A stretch of DNA of 62,869 bases from Alphaproteobacteria bacterium (GTDB lineage Bacteria > Pseudomonadota > Alphaproteobacteria > Micropepsales > Micropepsaceae), in the NCBI GenBank assembly GCA_017307355.1, contig JAFKFG010000032.1, forward strand, positions 1 through 62,869, in the 5' to 3' direction. The notes beneath the pieces were generated by a model. It was not told where the DNA came from, made no database searches, and worked only from the letters and a program-made list of their open reading frames with translations. The first letter of the stretch is position 1; every line of letters begins with the position of its first letter. This document shows, one piece after another, positions 27,262 to 35,412 of this stretch. Position numbers and translations under genes: made by a program.

Positions 27262-28293
27262 TTACTTCGCTTTCGCGAGTTCTATGAGTTTGGCCACATG
27301 CTCGTCGGGCGTGGCGAAGGCCAGCGCGATGCGGGTGATCACCGTTCCGTCCTTCTGCGCCGGAAACCAGTCATGGAATTCGGCGCCGCCCGCGCGCATC
27401 CGCGCGGCTTTTTCCACCGGCATGCGGACGAATACCATGTTGGTTTCCACCGGATAGGCGATTTCCATGCCGGCGATCTTTTTCAATTCGCCGGCCAGAT
27501 GCAGCGCCAGCGCATTGGCCCGCGCGCCGCTGGCCAGCCACAGATCGTCCGCAAGCATCGCTTCGAGCTGGACGGAGACGAAGCGCATCTTGGAGGCGAG
27601 ATGGCCGCTGCGCTTGCGGCGATATTCGAATTCACCCGCGAGCGACGGATCGAAGAACACCACCGCTTCGGCGGCCAGGGCGCCGGCCTTGGTGGCGCCG
27701 AAGGACATCACATCGACGCCGCATTTCCAGGTCGCCTCGGCAGGGCTGACGCCCAGATGCGCCACGGCATTGGCGAAACGGGCGCCATCCATATGCAGTT
27801 TCAGGCCCCTGGAATGGGCCAGGGCGCCGATCGCGGCCACTTCCTGGGCGCTGTAGGCCGTGCCCATTTCCGTGGCCTGGCTGATGCTGATGGCGCGCGG
27901 CTGCACGCTGTGGACGCTGCCGTCGAGGCCTTCCAGCGCATCGATGATCGCGTCCGGCGTCAGCTTGCCATTCGCGCCGTCGATGCCGATCAGCTTGGCG
28001 CCGGAAAAAAATTCCGGCGCGCCGCATTCCGACGTCATGATGTGACTGTCCTTGTGGCACAGGACGGCGCCGAAAGGCGGTGTCAGGCAGGCCAGCGCCA
28101 GCGCGTTGGCGGCGGTGCCGGTGAAGACGGGAAAGGCCGCCACGTCGCGCGCGAAACATTTCGCGAAACGGGCGGTCAGATTTTTCGTGGCGGTGTCGTT
28201 GCCGTAAGCCAGCGCCGTGCCGTGATCGGCCGCGGCCAAAGCCGTCCACACCTGGGGCAGCACGCCATACGCATTGTCGGACGCGAAATTCAT
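27262..28293 (-). CDS. Low-specificity threonine aldolase (PLP-dependent)
   Basis: A 343-residue fold-type I PLP enzyme of the aromatic amino-acid beta-eliminating lyase/threonine aldolase family. Its start MNFASDN is typical, His is in AYGNDTATKNL, the substrate-face segment is LHMDGARFANA (Asp binds the pyridine N), and the Schiff-base lysine is in SFGATKAGALAAEA. It splits threonine or 3-hydroxy amino acids into glycine and an aldehyde. Phenylserine aldolase is a close alternative. The gene faces the autotransporter tail-to-tail across repeat 27157-27257. Confidence 0.88.
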   Translation of the reverse strand: MNFASDNAYGVLPQVWTALAAADHGTALAYGNDTATKNLTARFAKCFARDVAAFPVFTGTAANALALACLTPPFGAVLCHKDSHIMTSECGAPEFFSGAKLIGIDGANGKLTPDAIIDALEGLDGSVHSVQPRAISISQATEMGTAYSAQEVAAIGALAHSRGLKLHMDGARFANAVAHLGVSPAEATWKCGVDVMSFGATKAGALAAEAVVFFDPSLAGEFEYRRKRSGHLASKMRFVSVQLEAMLADDLWLASGARANALALHLAGELKKIAGMEIAYPVETNMVFVRMPVEKAARMRAGGAEFHDWFPAQKDGTVITRIALAFATPDEHVAKLIELAKAK

Positions 28294-28295
28294 TC

Positions 28296-28368
28296 AGAGC
28301 GGTTCCAGGAAAAGTGTGGTCGCCAGCGGCAGCGTAGCGCGACGTTTTCCGTCGGGAACCGCGACAAT
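28296..28368 (+). repeat. Intergenic palindromic repeat, family 4, copy A
   Basis: Starts GAGCGGTTCCAGGAAAAGTGTG and ends GTTTTCCGTCGGGAACCGCGACA (given as blocks); GCGGTTCC and GGAACCGC are inverted repeats. Related elements are at 61788-61846 and, in part, at 34903-34930. The GAGCGGTTCCAGGAAAAGTG block resembles a widespread alphaproteobacterial intergenic repeat that I recall from memory. Confidence 0.7.
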
Positions 28369-28378
28369 TCAAGGGACT

Positions 28379-28816
28379 TCACCAGCTTCCCGTGTTGGGC
28401 ATCGAGGCCCAGGGTTCCTTGGGGGGCAGACGCTCGCCTTCCTGCAGCAATTCGATGGAAATTCCGTCGGGCGAGCGGATGAACGCCATATGACCGTCGC
28501 GGGGCGGGCGATTGATGGTGACGCCTGCCGCTGTCAACTTCTCGCAAAGCGCATAAATATCCGGAACCGCATAGGCGAGATGGCCGAAATTACGGCCCCC
28601 GCCATAGGTTTCCTTGTCCCAGTTCCAGGTGAGTTCTACCATCGGACAGTCTTCGGGCGACCGATTCCGGTCTTCCGGCGTGGCGAGAAAAACCAAGGTA
28701 AATCGGCCTTTTTCGCTCTCCTGCCGGCGAATCTCGGCAAGGCCCAATTTGGCGCAATAAAAATCCAGGGCGGATTCCAGGTCGGAAACGCGCACCATCG
28801 TGTGCAAATACCGCAT
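28379..28816 (-). CDS. gloA: Lactoylglutathione lyase (glyoxalase I), VOC family
   Basis: A 145-residue VOC-fold protein starting [20 protein letters not shown], typical of glyoxalase I of the Ni2+/Co2+ (short) class. Metal ligands are His5, the Glu in MVELTWNW, His in FGHLAYAV and the C-terminal Glu in GISIELLQ. It isomerises the methylglyoxal-glutathione hemithioacetal to S-lactoylglutathione. ATG 28816 gives the canonical N-terminus. It lies upstream of the threonine aldolase gene on the same strand, with a family-4 repeat between them. Confidence 0.9.
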   Translation of the reverse strand: MRYLHTMVRVSDLESALDFYCAKLGLAEIRRQESEKGRFTLVFLATPEDRNRSPEDCPMVELTWNWDKETYGGGRNFGHLAYAVPDIYALCEKLTAAGVTINRPPRDGHMAFIRSPDGISIELLQEGERLPPKEPWASMPNTGSW

Positions 28817-29350
28817 GACAAAAGCCTTTGGCTGACCGGCGCGCACTTTCCGCGAAAGGCCGGAATCAAGCAATTCCGCGGCGCTTTTTTTGTGACACTG
28901 TCAGCTTGCGAAATTCGCACAGGATTTTTCGCCGCATGCTGTGACACAAAAGCAGGCTGGCGGCCGGTGCGGGGTACCAAATCGGCAGGCAATTTTTTAT
29001 GTTGCTTTGCAAATAAATCTGATTCATATCGAGGCCATCGCCGAGATTCATCCATGAATCATGGTGGTTTATAGCATAGCAGCGATTCTTTTCGTTATGC
29101 TGCGGTTGCTAAGTACTGTGGCGATGCGTTTTTGCGCCGCCCCTGCGCGTCGGCCCGTTCCTGTTCGCAAGAATGTCGGGCGTGCTCTTGAATTTGCGTT
29201 TCCTCTTGCCAAGCGCGATTACGATTGCTTTAACAAAGACCAACGAGTGCCAATTAATGGCGCCAGGTTGGGAAGCATTTTGTCTCGATCCTAAGTTTGT
29301 TCGCCCGGCGCAGGCGCGCCGGGTTTGTCTTGTCTAGTGAGCGAGAGCGC
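28817..29350. other. Gene-free, AT-richer region upstream of the tonB cluster
   Basis: 534 bp between the glyoxalase start and tonB. It holds a direct repeat TGTGACAC at about 28891 and 28940, and AT-rich blocks around 28990-29040 and 29060-29260 that may carry the promoter of the TonB operon. A 77-codon open frame (29061-29294) has no family resemblance and is not called. No clear Fur box was found by eye. Confidence 0.5.
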
Positions 29351-29980
29351 ATGGAACGTCCACATCACCTAGAGACTGCCCAAACATCCACCAGCAGCAA
29401 GCTGACAGGCATTGTCATTGTCATCTTGATTCACGTTGCTGCGATCGCGGCGCTTGTCGTTACCCTGGCCTCCGGCCAGATCATGAAGCAGATCCACGAC
29501 ATTCAAGCTTCGGTGGCTGCCGAGAAGACGCCGCCCAAGGCCCCGCCGCCGCCGCCGCCGGATCTGGCCAAGCCGCCGCCGCCGGTCGCGATCGTGCCGG
29601 AGTTCAGCGTTCAGCAGGAAGCTCCGCCGCCGATCACCACGGCACCCAAGGCGCCTCCCGCGCCGCCGCCGGCCGCCGCTCCGCCGGCCGCACCGACCCA
29701 GCTGGAATCGATTCAGCGTACCCACACCACGCCGCCCTATCCCACCATCTCCCAGCGTCTGGGCGAACAGGGCACCTCGACCTTGGAAGTCGCGATCAGC
29801 ACCGAAGGTTCGGTCACCGATTGCAAAGTCACCAAGTCGTCCGGGTCTGAGCGTCTCGATACCGCTGCTTGCACCTATGTGCAGAGCCACTGGCGTTGGA
29901 AGCCGCCAACGCGTGAAGGCAAGGCGGTTGCGGTCAGCACGAACGTCAATGTCGTCTGGAATCTGAAAGACGCTCAGTAA
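29351..29980 (+). CDS. tonB: TonB energy transducer
   Basis: A 209-residue TonB-family protein: short cytoplasmic N-terminus, one membrane helix (about 18-40, LTGIVIVILIHVAAIAALVVTL), a Pro/Ala-rich periplasmic spanner (about 58-118), and a C-terminal TonB domain (PPYPTISQRLGEQGTSTLEV ... SHWRWKPP). It carries proton-motive energy from ExbB/ExbD to outer-membrane receptors. The ATG at 29351 is chosen over the upstream in-frame ATG because it starts directly before the cytoplasmic tail. First gene of a cluster with exbB, two exbD genes and a TPR gene. Confidence 0.92.
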   Translation: MERPHHLETAQTSTSSKLTGIVIVILIHVAAIAALVVTLASGQIMKQIHDIQASVAAEKTPPKAPPPPPPDLAKPPPPVAIVPEFSVQQEAPPPITTAPKAPPAPPPAAAPPAAPTQLESIQRTHTTPPYPTISQRLGEQGTSTLEVAISTEGSVTDCKVTKSSGSERLDTAACTYVQSHWRWKPPTREGKAVAVSTNVNVVWNLKDAQ

Positions 29981-30015
29981 CAACCAATTTATCTGCTTAT
30001 TCACGGAGTGAGAAA

Positions 30016-30894
30016 ATGAACTTCAAGACCCTGACGATCGCAGCCGCTATCGTCTTCATGACCGGCCTGGGCGTTGTTGCTCCGGCTTCTGCCCAGAATG
30101 CCCCGGCCGCCCCGGCCGCGGACGCCGCTGCTCCTGCCGCGCCGGCCGCGGACGCTGCCGCCGCTCCGGCTGCCGACGCCGCCGCTGCTCCGGCTCCCGA
30201 AGCCGCTCCCGCCAACGAAAAGGCCGCTGGCGCCGCTGCCGAAGCCGATCAGTCCACTCCCTACGGTCTGGGCCACATCTGGTCGACCGGTAACCTGGTT
30301 TCGCGCGGCATCCTGATCGTTCTGGCGATCATGTCGCTGGGCACCTGGTACATCTTCTTCACCAAGTGGATCGACCAGCAGCGCATTCTCGGCCAGGTCA
30401 AGACCGTCGAGAAGAAGTTCTGGACCTCCGCCACGCTCAATGAAGGCATCGACAAGCTGCCCAAGAGCTCCATGTTCCGCGGCATTGCCGAAGCGGGCGT
30501 CACCGCCTCCACCGGCGGCACCAGCCTGGTGGGCATGAATGACTGGATCGGCATGTCGCTGACCCGTCAGCTGGAAGACGCCAACGGCAAGCTGCAGGGC
30601 GGCGTGACCTTCCTGGCTTCGGTCGGCTCGGTCTCCCCGTTCGTCGGTCTGTTCGGCACCGTTATGGGTATCTTGAACGCCCTCATCGGCATCGGCGTGG
30701 CCGGTCAGGCTTCGATCGACAAGGTCGCCGGCCCGGTCGGTGAAGCGCTGATCATGACCGCCCTCGGTCTGGCGGTCGCGGTTCCGGCCGTGTTGCTCTA
30801 CAACTACCTGGTCCGCCGCAATAAGGTCATCACCGAGAAGCTGCGCGCGTTCGCGGGCGACCTGCAGGCCTATCTGATCACCAAGAGCAAGTAA
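30016..30894 (+). CDS. exbB: ExbB/TolQ-type proton channel, with Ala/Pro-rich N-terminal extension
   Basis: A 292-residue MotA/TolQ/ExbB-family protein. Besides the three canonical helices (about 100-120, 196-220, 240-262) it has a signal-peptide-like N-terminus and a ~60-residue Ala/Pro/Asp-rich stretch with repeated PAADAAA units, which is not present in E. coli ExbB (244). The GTVMGILNALIGIG and GPVGEALIMTALGLAVAVPAVLLYNY segments hold the conserved pore residues. CGGAGTGAG precedes the ATG. It lies 35 bp after tonB and 45 bp before the first exbD. Confidence 0.92.
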   Translation: MNFKTLTIAAAIVFMTGLGVVAPASAQNAPAAPAADAAAPAAPAADAAAAPAADAAAAPAPEAAPANEKAAGAAAEADQSTPYGLGHIWSTGNLVSRGILIVLAIMSLGTWYIFFTKWIDQQRILGQVKTVEKKFWTSATLNEGIDKLPKSSMFRGIAEAGVTASTGGTSLVGMNDWIGMSLTRQLEDANGKLQGGVTFLASVGSVSPFVGLFGTVMGILNALIGIGVAGQASIDKVAGPVGEALIMTALGLAVAVPAVLLYNYLVRRNKVITEKLRAFAGDLQAYLITKSK

Positions 30895-30939
30895 TCTCGA
30901 AGCGATCAGATTACGCTTTAACACGCGGAGAGTTTTGTC

Positions 30940-31395
30940 ATGGCTATCGACGTCCAACATGCAGTACCGGACGATGAAGCGGCACTGAATACCGACATCA
31001 ACACCACACCTCTGGTGGACGTGATGCTGGTGATGCTGATCATCTTCCTGGTCACCATTCCGGTGATCGTGAAGAGCATCCCGGTGCAACTCCCGACCTA
31101 CCGCAACATCGTCACGCAGACGAAACCCGAGAATATCGTGGTTGCGGTGGACTCGAAGGAGACCATGTATGTCAACGACGCGCCGATCACGACCGCGGAG
31201 CTCCGCGAGCGTCTCGTCGCGGCGCTGAAGGACGCGGTTGCCCACAACAAAGCTCTCCCGGAAGTCCATATCCGGGGTGACAAGAATGTGCGCTTCGAGG
31301 CTGTGGGCCGAGTCATTCTGGCGTGCCAGCAGGCTGGCATCCAGAAGGTCGGCTTCATCACCGAACCGCACATGCTTGACGCCAGCACCTACTGA
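30940..31395 (+). CDS. exbD: ExbD/TolR family protein (first of two)
   Basis: A 151-residue single-pass protein. The N-terminal DINTTPLVDVMLVMLIIFLVT segment contains the conserved proton-handling Asp (NTTPLVD) at the start of the membrane helix. The periplasmic part has the ExbD fold (AVDSKETMYVNDAPITTAEL ... EVHIRGDKNVRFEAVGRVI). It follows exbB closely and is the first of two adjacent exbD paralogues, an arrangement known from the Xanthomonas TonB cluster. Confidence 0.93.
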   Translation: MAIDVQHAVPDDEAALNTDINTTPLVDVMLVMLIIFLVTIPVIVKSIPVQLPTYRNIVTQTKPENIVVAVDSKETMYVNDAPITTAELRERLVAALKDAVAHNKALPEVHIRGDKNVRFEAVGRVILACQQAGIQKVGFITEPHMLDASTY

Positions 31396-31425
31396 TCTGA
31401 TCGCTTAGGAAGAAGGTATCTCACC

Positions 31426-31845
31426 ATGTCAATGAATGTCGGTCCCGCCAGTGGCGAAGGCGAGGTGATGGTGGAAATGAACACCACGCCGCTTATCGAC
31501 GTGATGCTCGTTCTCCTGACGCTCCTGATCATTACGCTGCCGATCCAGACCCATGCCGTGAAACTCGACATGCCGTCCGCCAGCCAGACGCCTCCGACCG
31601 TGATTCCGGAGACCGTGGAGCTGGCGGTGGACTTCGACGGCAGCGTCACCTGGAACGGTGCGCCGGTCGACCGGGCGACGATGGACTCCTATTTCGCGGA
31701 TGCGGCGACGAAGACTCCGCAGCCGGAAATCCATCTCAATCCCAACCGTTTGGCCAAATATGATGCGGTTGCAAAGGTTCTCGCCGACGCGCAGCGCCTG
31801 GGCGTGATCCATATTGGTTTTACCGGGATTGACCAGTATAACTAG
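31426..31845 (+). CDS. exbD2: ExbD/TolR family protein (second of two)
   Basis: A 139-residue paralogue of the preceding ExbD, with the same motif before the helix (NTTPLIDVMLVLLTLLIITLPI). The periplasmic domain diverges (VDFDGSVTWNGAPVDRATMDSYF). Xanthomonas needs a second ExbD for some TonB-dependent functions, so the two copies may form alternative or mixed complexes with ExbB. It lies 30 bp after the first exbD and is followed by a strong terminator. Confidence 0.92.
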   Translation: MSMNVGPASGEGEVMVEMNTTPLIDVMLVLLTLLIITLPIQTHAVKLDMPSASQTPPTVIPETVELAVDFDGSVTWNGAPVDRATMDSYFADAATKTPQPEIHLNPNRLAKYDAVAKVLADAQRLGVIHIGFTGIDQYN

Positions 31846-31870
31846 GCTGTGAGGGACATGGCCGCGAATG

Positions 31871-31905
31871 AAAAGCGCGCGGCAACCCCGCGCGCTTTCC
31901 TTTTT
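31871..31905 (+). terminator. Rho-independent terminator after exbD2
   Basis: AAAGCGCGCGG-CAACC-CCGCGCGCTTT followed by CCTTTTT. It separates the tonB-exbBDD genes from the TPR gene, 26 bp before the latter's ATG, suggesting partial read-through or a separate promoter for the TPR gene. Confidence 0.85.
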
Positions 31906-31930
31906 GTGACGATCGAAGAGAGGTCTTGTT

Positions 31931-33085
31931 ATGACTGCGAGTAAACTGCGTGCCGTTACCACGGCGTTCCTTCTCGGTACCGCCACGGTTTGCGGCGCCT
32001 CCCTGGTCCTCTCTGCCCCTGCCGCCGCCGCGGTGAGCGCGAAGGTGGGCAAGCCCCTGCAGGAAGCCCAGGCGCTGGCGAATGCCGGCAACTACAAGGG
32101 CGCGATGGCCAAGCTCAACGAAGCCGAAGCGATCCCCGGCAAGTCGGCCGAAGAAAACAAGATCATCAACCAGATGAAGGACTTCATCGCCATCAAGTCC
32201 GGCGATACCTCCACCCCGGCCGGCGCCAAGGCGAAGTTCGCCAACGATTACAACGCCAAGAAGTACAAGGAAGTGATCGAGGACGGCGAAGCGCTGAAGA
32301 AGTTCGGCGCGCTGGATGCCGCTTCGATGCAGATCATCGCCCAGGCCTATTACCTGTCCGGCGACAAGAATGGCTGCCTGAAATACATCAAGAACAATTT
32401 CGGCGCGAACCCCAGCGACACCACCTTGACCCTGCAGATGCGCTGCGCCTTCGACGCGGGTGATGAAGTGACCCAGCGCCAGGCGCTGGAAACCCTGGTC
32501 GCCCACACCGGCAAGACGGAATATTGGGCCGACCTGCTCAAGATGAGCGAGCATGGCGCGGGCATGCGCGACCATGACACGCTCGATGTCTATCGCCTGC
32601 GCCTGCTCACCGGCACCATCGCGGGCAAGGACGAGTACACCACCCTGGCGCAGCTGGCGATCCAGCTGAAATACTTCACCGAAGCGCAGAGCGTTCTGGA
32701 GAAGGGCCAGGCCGCCAAGGTCCTCACCGACGACCGCACCAACAAGCTGCTGGCGCTGGCCAAGAGCCAGGCCGCTGCCGCCAACGCCAATGCGGCCAAG
32801 GATCTCGCCGCCGCCCAGGCTGCGCCCAAGGGCGATGCGCTGGTCAAGATCGGCGAAGACCAGTGGGGCCAGGGCAAGGGCAAGGATGCCGTGGCCACCA
32901 TCAAGGCCGGTATCGCCAAGGGCGTGGACGACAAGAACAATGCCCAGATCCGTCTCGGCATGGCTTACATCGCCGCCGGCCAGAAAGCCGAAGCCCAGAA
33001 GGCCTTCGATGCCGTCAAGCCGGCCAGCCCGACCGACAAGTCGGCGATGGTTGCCCATCTCTGGTCGCTCTACGCGCGCCACTGA
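31931..33085 (+). CDS. Exported TPR-like protein linked to the TonB system
   Basis: A 384-residue protein with a signal peptide (about 1-34, SLVLSAPAAAA). The rest is almost wholly alpha-helical with degenerate tetratricopeptide repeats, such as EAQALANAGNYKGAMAKLNEAEAI and GMAYIAAGQKAEAQKAFDAV. It is periplasmic and likely a scaffold. Its position after tonB-exbB-exbD-exbD, a context I recall from other alphaproteobacteria, suggests a helper of TonB-dependent uptake, but this is inference. The ATG has AGAGAGG upstream. A terminator stands on each side, so it could be expressed apart from the transducer genes. Confidence 0.75.
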   Translation: MTASKLRAVTTAFLLGTATVCGASLVLSAPAAAAVSAKVGKPLQEAQALANAGNYKGAMAKLNEAEAIPGKSAEENKIINQMKDFIAIKSGDTSTPAGAKAKFANDYNAKKYKEVIEDGEALKKFGALDAASMQIIAQAYYLSGDKNGCLKYIKNNFGANPSDTTLTLQMRCAFDAGDEVTQRQALETLVAHTGKTEYWADLLKMSEHGAGMRDHDTLDVYRLRLLTGTIAGKDEYTTLAQLAIQLKYFTEAQSVLEKGQAAKVLTDDRTNKLLALAKSQAAAANANAAKDLAAAQAAPKGDALVKIGEDQWGQGKGKDAVATIKAGIAKGVDDKNNAQIRLGMAYIAAGQKAEAQKAFDAVKPASPTDKSAMVAHLWSLYARH

Positions 33086-33106
33086 TCGGCTCTGCTCGCG
33101 AAAGCG

Positions 33107-33135
33107 GAAAGGCCGCCCATTGGGCGGCCTTTTTG
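33107..33135 (+). terminator. Rho-independent terminator after the TPR gene
   Basis: AAAGGCCGCCC-ATT-GGGCGGCCTTTTTG: an 8-bp GC stem with a short loop and T-run, 22 bp after the stop. Confidence 0.9.
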
Positions 33136-33166
33136 TTTTCCGGCTATAAGCGGGAGAGGAGGCCCG

Positions 33167-33856
33167 ATGCGATTTCTCACCCCGGACGAGATCGAAGCGC
33201 TGCTGCTCAGCCTGAAGATCGCCTCGGTCGCGGTGGCGGTCGCCATGCCTTTCGCGATCGCCACGGCCTTGCTTCTGTCGCGGAATTTTCCCGGCAAGAC
33301 CCTGCTTGACGGGATCGTGCAGCTGCCCCTGGTGCTGCCGCCCGTGGCGATGGGCTTTCTTCTGCTGGTGATTTTCGGCACGCGGGGCGGGCTGGGCGGC
33401 TTTCTCAAGGATCATTTCGGCATCGTCTTTGTCTTCCGCTGGACGGGCGCGGTTCTGGCCAGTGCCATCTTCACCTTTCCCTTCCAGGTGCGCTCCATCC
33501 GCCTGGCGCTGGAAGCCCGCGACAGCGGCCTGGACGAAGCGGCGCGCACCTTGGGCGCAAGCTGGCTGGACCGGCTGGTCAACATCACCTTGCCCTTGGC
33601 GCTGCCCGGGCTGATCGCGGGCGCCATCACCGCCTTTGCCGGCGCCCTGGGCGAATTCGGCGCCATCATCACCTTCGTCTCCAACATTCCGGGCGAGACC
33701 CGGACGCTTCCTCTTGCCATCTACACGGCGCTGCAGACCCCCGGCGGCGAAGCGGAAGCGGCGCGGCTTTCCGCGCTGTCCATCATCCTGGCGTTCCTGT
33801 TCCTGTGGGGCGCCCAGACCATCATGCGCCACACCACCGAAAAGGCGGGGCGATGA
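33167..33856 (+). CDS. modB: Molybdate ABC transporter permease ModB
   Basis: A 229-residue permease with five or six membrane helices. The EAA-type cytoplasmic loop reads EAARTLGASWLDRLVNITLPLALPGLIAG (given by its ends), and the C-terminus ITAFAGALGEFGAIITFVSNIPGETRTLPLAIY is the ModB signature. It moves molybdate or tungstate across the inner membrane with ModC. GGAGAGGAGG precedes the ATG. Its TGA overlaps the modC ATG. No modA (binding protein) gene lies on either side. Confidence 0.9.
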   Translation: MRFLTPDEIEALLLSLKIASVAVAVAMPFAIATALLLSRNFPGKTLLDGIVQLPLVLPPVAMGFLLLVIFGTRGGLGGFLKDHFGIVFVFRWTGAVLASAIFTFPFQVRSIRLALEARDSGLDEAARTLGASWLDRLVNITLPLALPGLIAGAITAFAGALGEFGAIITFVSNIPGETRTLPLAIYTALQTPGGEAEAARLSALSIILAFLFLWGAQTIMRHTTEKAGR

Positions 33857-34926
33857 GCGCCGAAATCGCGATCCGCCATACGCGGGGCAGTTTCACGCTG
33901 GATGTGGCCTTCACCGCCGCATCGGGCGGCGTGACGGCCCTGTTCGGGCCTTCGGGCGCGGGCAAGACCAGCATCGTGCATGCGCTGGCGGGGCTGATGC
34001 GCCCGGCCCAGGGCCGCATCGTGCTGGAAGGGCGCATCGTACTCGATACCGCCGCCGGCATTTTCGTGCCGCCGGAGAAGCGGCGCATCGGCCTGGTGTT
34101 TCAGGACGCCCGCCTCTTTCCCCATATGAGCGTGGAACGCAATCTCCTGTTCGGCTGGCGACGCAGCCCGGAGCGCGCTGGCCCCGACGAGATCGCCCGG
34201 ACCGTGGCATTGCTGGGGTTGGAAAAATTATTGGCCCGCGCGCCCCGGCATCTGTCCGGCGGCGAGAAGAGCCGCGTGGCGCTGGGCCGCGCCCTCTTGG
34301 CCTCGCCCGACATTCTGCTCCTGGACGAGCCTTTGGCCAGCCTGGACGCGGCGCGGCGCGCGGAAATCCTGCCTTGGCTGGAACGGCTCAGGGACATCGC
34401 CCGCATCCCCATCTTCTATGTCAGCCATTCGCTGGATGAGGTGGCCCGGCTGGCGGACCGGGTGGTGCTGCTGGATGGGGGCCGCGTGACGGCGGAAGGA
34501 AGCGTGTTCGATCTCCTGGCCGGATTGGGCGCGGACAAGCCCCTGGGCGCGGTGCTGGAGGCGCGGGCAGGCGACATCCAGGATGGGCTTCAGACCTTGA
34601 TGTTCGATGGCGGCCGCCTGCTGGTCGCGGATGCGGGGCCCATGGGCGCCCGCGTGCGGGTGCGAATCGGCGCGGACGATATTCTGATTGCCCGCGAAGC
34701 GCCGCGCGGGATCAGCGCCAACAACATCCTGCCGGTGACGATTTCCAAAGTGCGGCTGGACGGGCCGCGCGCCGAAGTGGAAATGCATTGCGGCCGGGCA
34801 AGGCTGGTGGCGCGGGTCACGGCCGCTTCGGTGAGCCGTCTGGAACTCGCCCCGGATGTCGCCGCCTTTGCGGTGATCAAGGCGGTGATCGTCGAGGGTG
34901 GCGGAGCATTTCCAGGGAAAGTGTGA
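33853..34926 (+). CDS. modC: Molybdate ABC transporter ATP-binding protein ModC
   Basis: A 357-residue ATPase: Walker A GPSGAGKTS (about 34-42), ABC signature LSGGEKSR, Walker B ILLLDEPLASLD, H-loop YVSHSLDE, then a C-terminal TOBE/Mop domain (SANNILPVTISKVRLDGPRAEVEMHCG) that binds oxyanions and can feed back on transport. ModC powers molybdate import for molybdenum-cofactor enzymes. ATG 33853 overlaps the modB stop (ATGA), so the pair is translationally coupled. A partial family-4 repeat begins just before its stop codon. Confidence 0.92.
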   Translation: MSAEIAIRHTRGSFTLDVAFTAASGGVTALFGPSGAGKTSIVHALAGLMRPAQGRIVLEGRIVLDTAAGIFVPPEKRRIGLVFQDARLFPHMSVERNLLFGWRRSPERAGPDEIARTVALLGLEKLLARAPRHLSGGEKSRVALGRALLASPDILLLDEPLASLDAARRAEILPWLERLRDIARIPIFYVSHSLDEVARLADRVVLLDGGRVTAEGSVFDLLAGLGADKPLGAVLEARAGDIQDGLQTLMFDGGRLLVADAGPMGARVRVRIGADDILIAREAPRGISANNILPVTISKVRLDGPRAEVEMHCGRARLVARVTAASVSRLELAPDVAAFAVIKAVIVEGGGAFPGKV

Positions 34927-34930
34927 ACAT
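34903..34930 (+). repeat. Partial family-4 repeat at the modC stop
   Basis: GAGCATTTCCAGGGAAAGTGTGAAC matches the left half of the 28296-28368 element with a few changes. The modC TGA lies inside it, so the last modC codons are repeat-derived. Confidence 0.5.
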
Positions 34931-34977
34931 TGCCGCTGCGCTGACGCCAGGCAACTCCGTGGGAAATGCGACCAACG

Positions 34978-35412
34978 TCAAAGCGGCGGCGTGCGCCCGG
35001 TGAAGACCAGCTTCTTCGACAAAGTGAAATTGAACACCAACCCGACCAGCACGCCGATCACCAGTGCGAGATATTTGTTGTTGTAGGGCGGCGCGGCGAA
35101 ACGCAGCAACGCCGCATAGGCGCCGTAATTGACCAATGCGCCCACGATATTGGCGGCGACGAATTTGCTCCATTCATGGAAGATCGCGGAAATGCTGCCC
35201 CGGGCGCGCTTGGCGGCGAAGGTGAAATAGCGATTGCCCAGCCAGGTGCAGACCATGGCACAGAAGATCGACAGCACCCGTCCCTTGAAGGGATCAAGCC
35301 CCAGCCAATTGGTGTCCACGGCCAGGACGGTGGAATCCACCACGAAACCCACGCCGCCGATCACGGCAAAGCGCAGGATCGAAAGCCGCGCCAGGGCGCG
35401 TGTCCAGCTCAC
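34978..35412 (-). CDS. GtrA-family membrane protein
   Basis: A 144-residue protein with four membrane helices, the standard GtrA size. The opening LRFAVIGGVGFVVDSTVL and the LGNRYFTF segment are family hallmarks. GtrA-like proteins are thought to flip or position undecaprenyl-phosphate-linked sugars for transfer outside the cytoplasm. Its ATG overlaps the stop of the GT2 gene (ATGA), making it the last member of a coupled three-gene operon with a GT2 and a GT39-like protein. Confidence 0.88.
   Translation of the reverse strand: MSWTRALARLSILRFAVIGGVGFVVDSTVLAVDTNWLGLDPFKGRVLSIFCAMVCTWLGNRYFTFAAKRARGSISAIFHEWSKFVAANIVGALVNYGAYAALLRFAAPPYNNKYLALVIGVLVGLVFNFTLSKKLVFTGRTPPL

Noticed and set aside
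29061..29294. 77-codon open frame before tonB
   Set aside because: No ribosome-binding site, no family resemblance, and it lies in an AT-rich stretch that looks like a promoter region.
31820..33832. 670-codon open frame antisense to the TPR and modB genes
   Set aside because: Crosses two terminators and two well-supported genes on the other strand.
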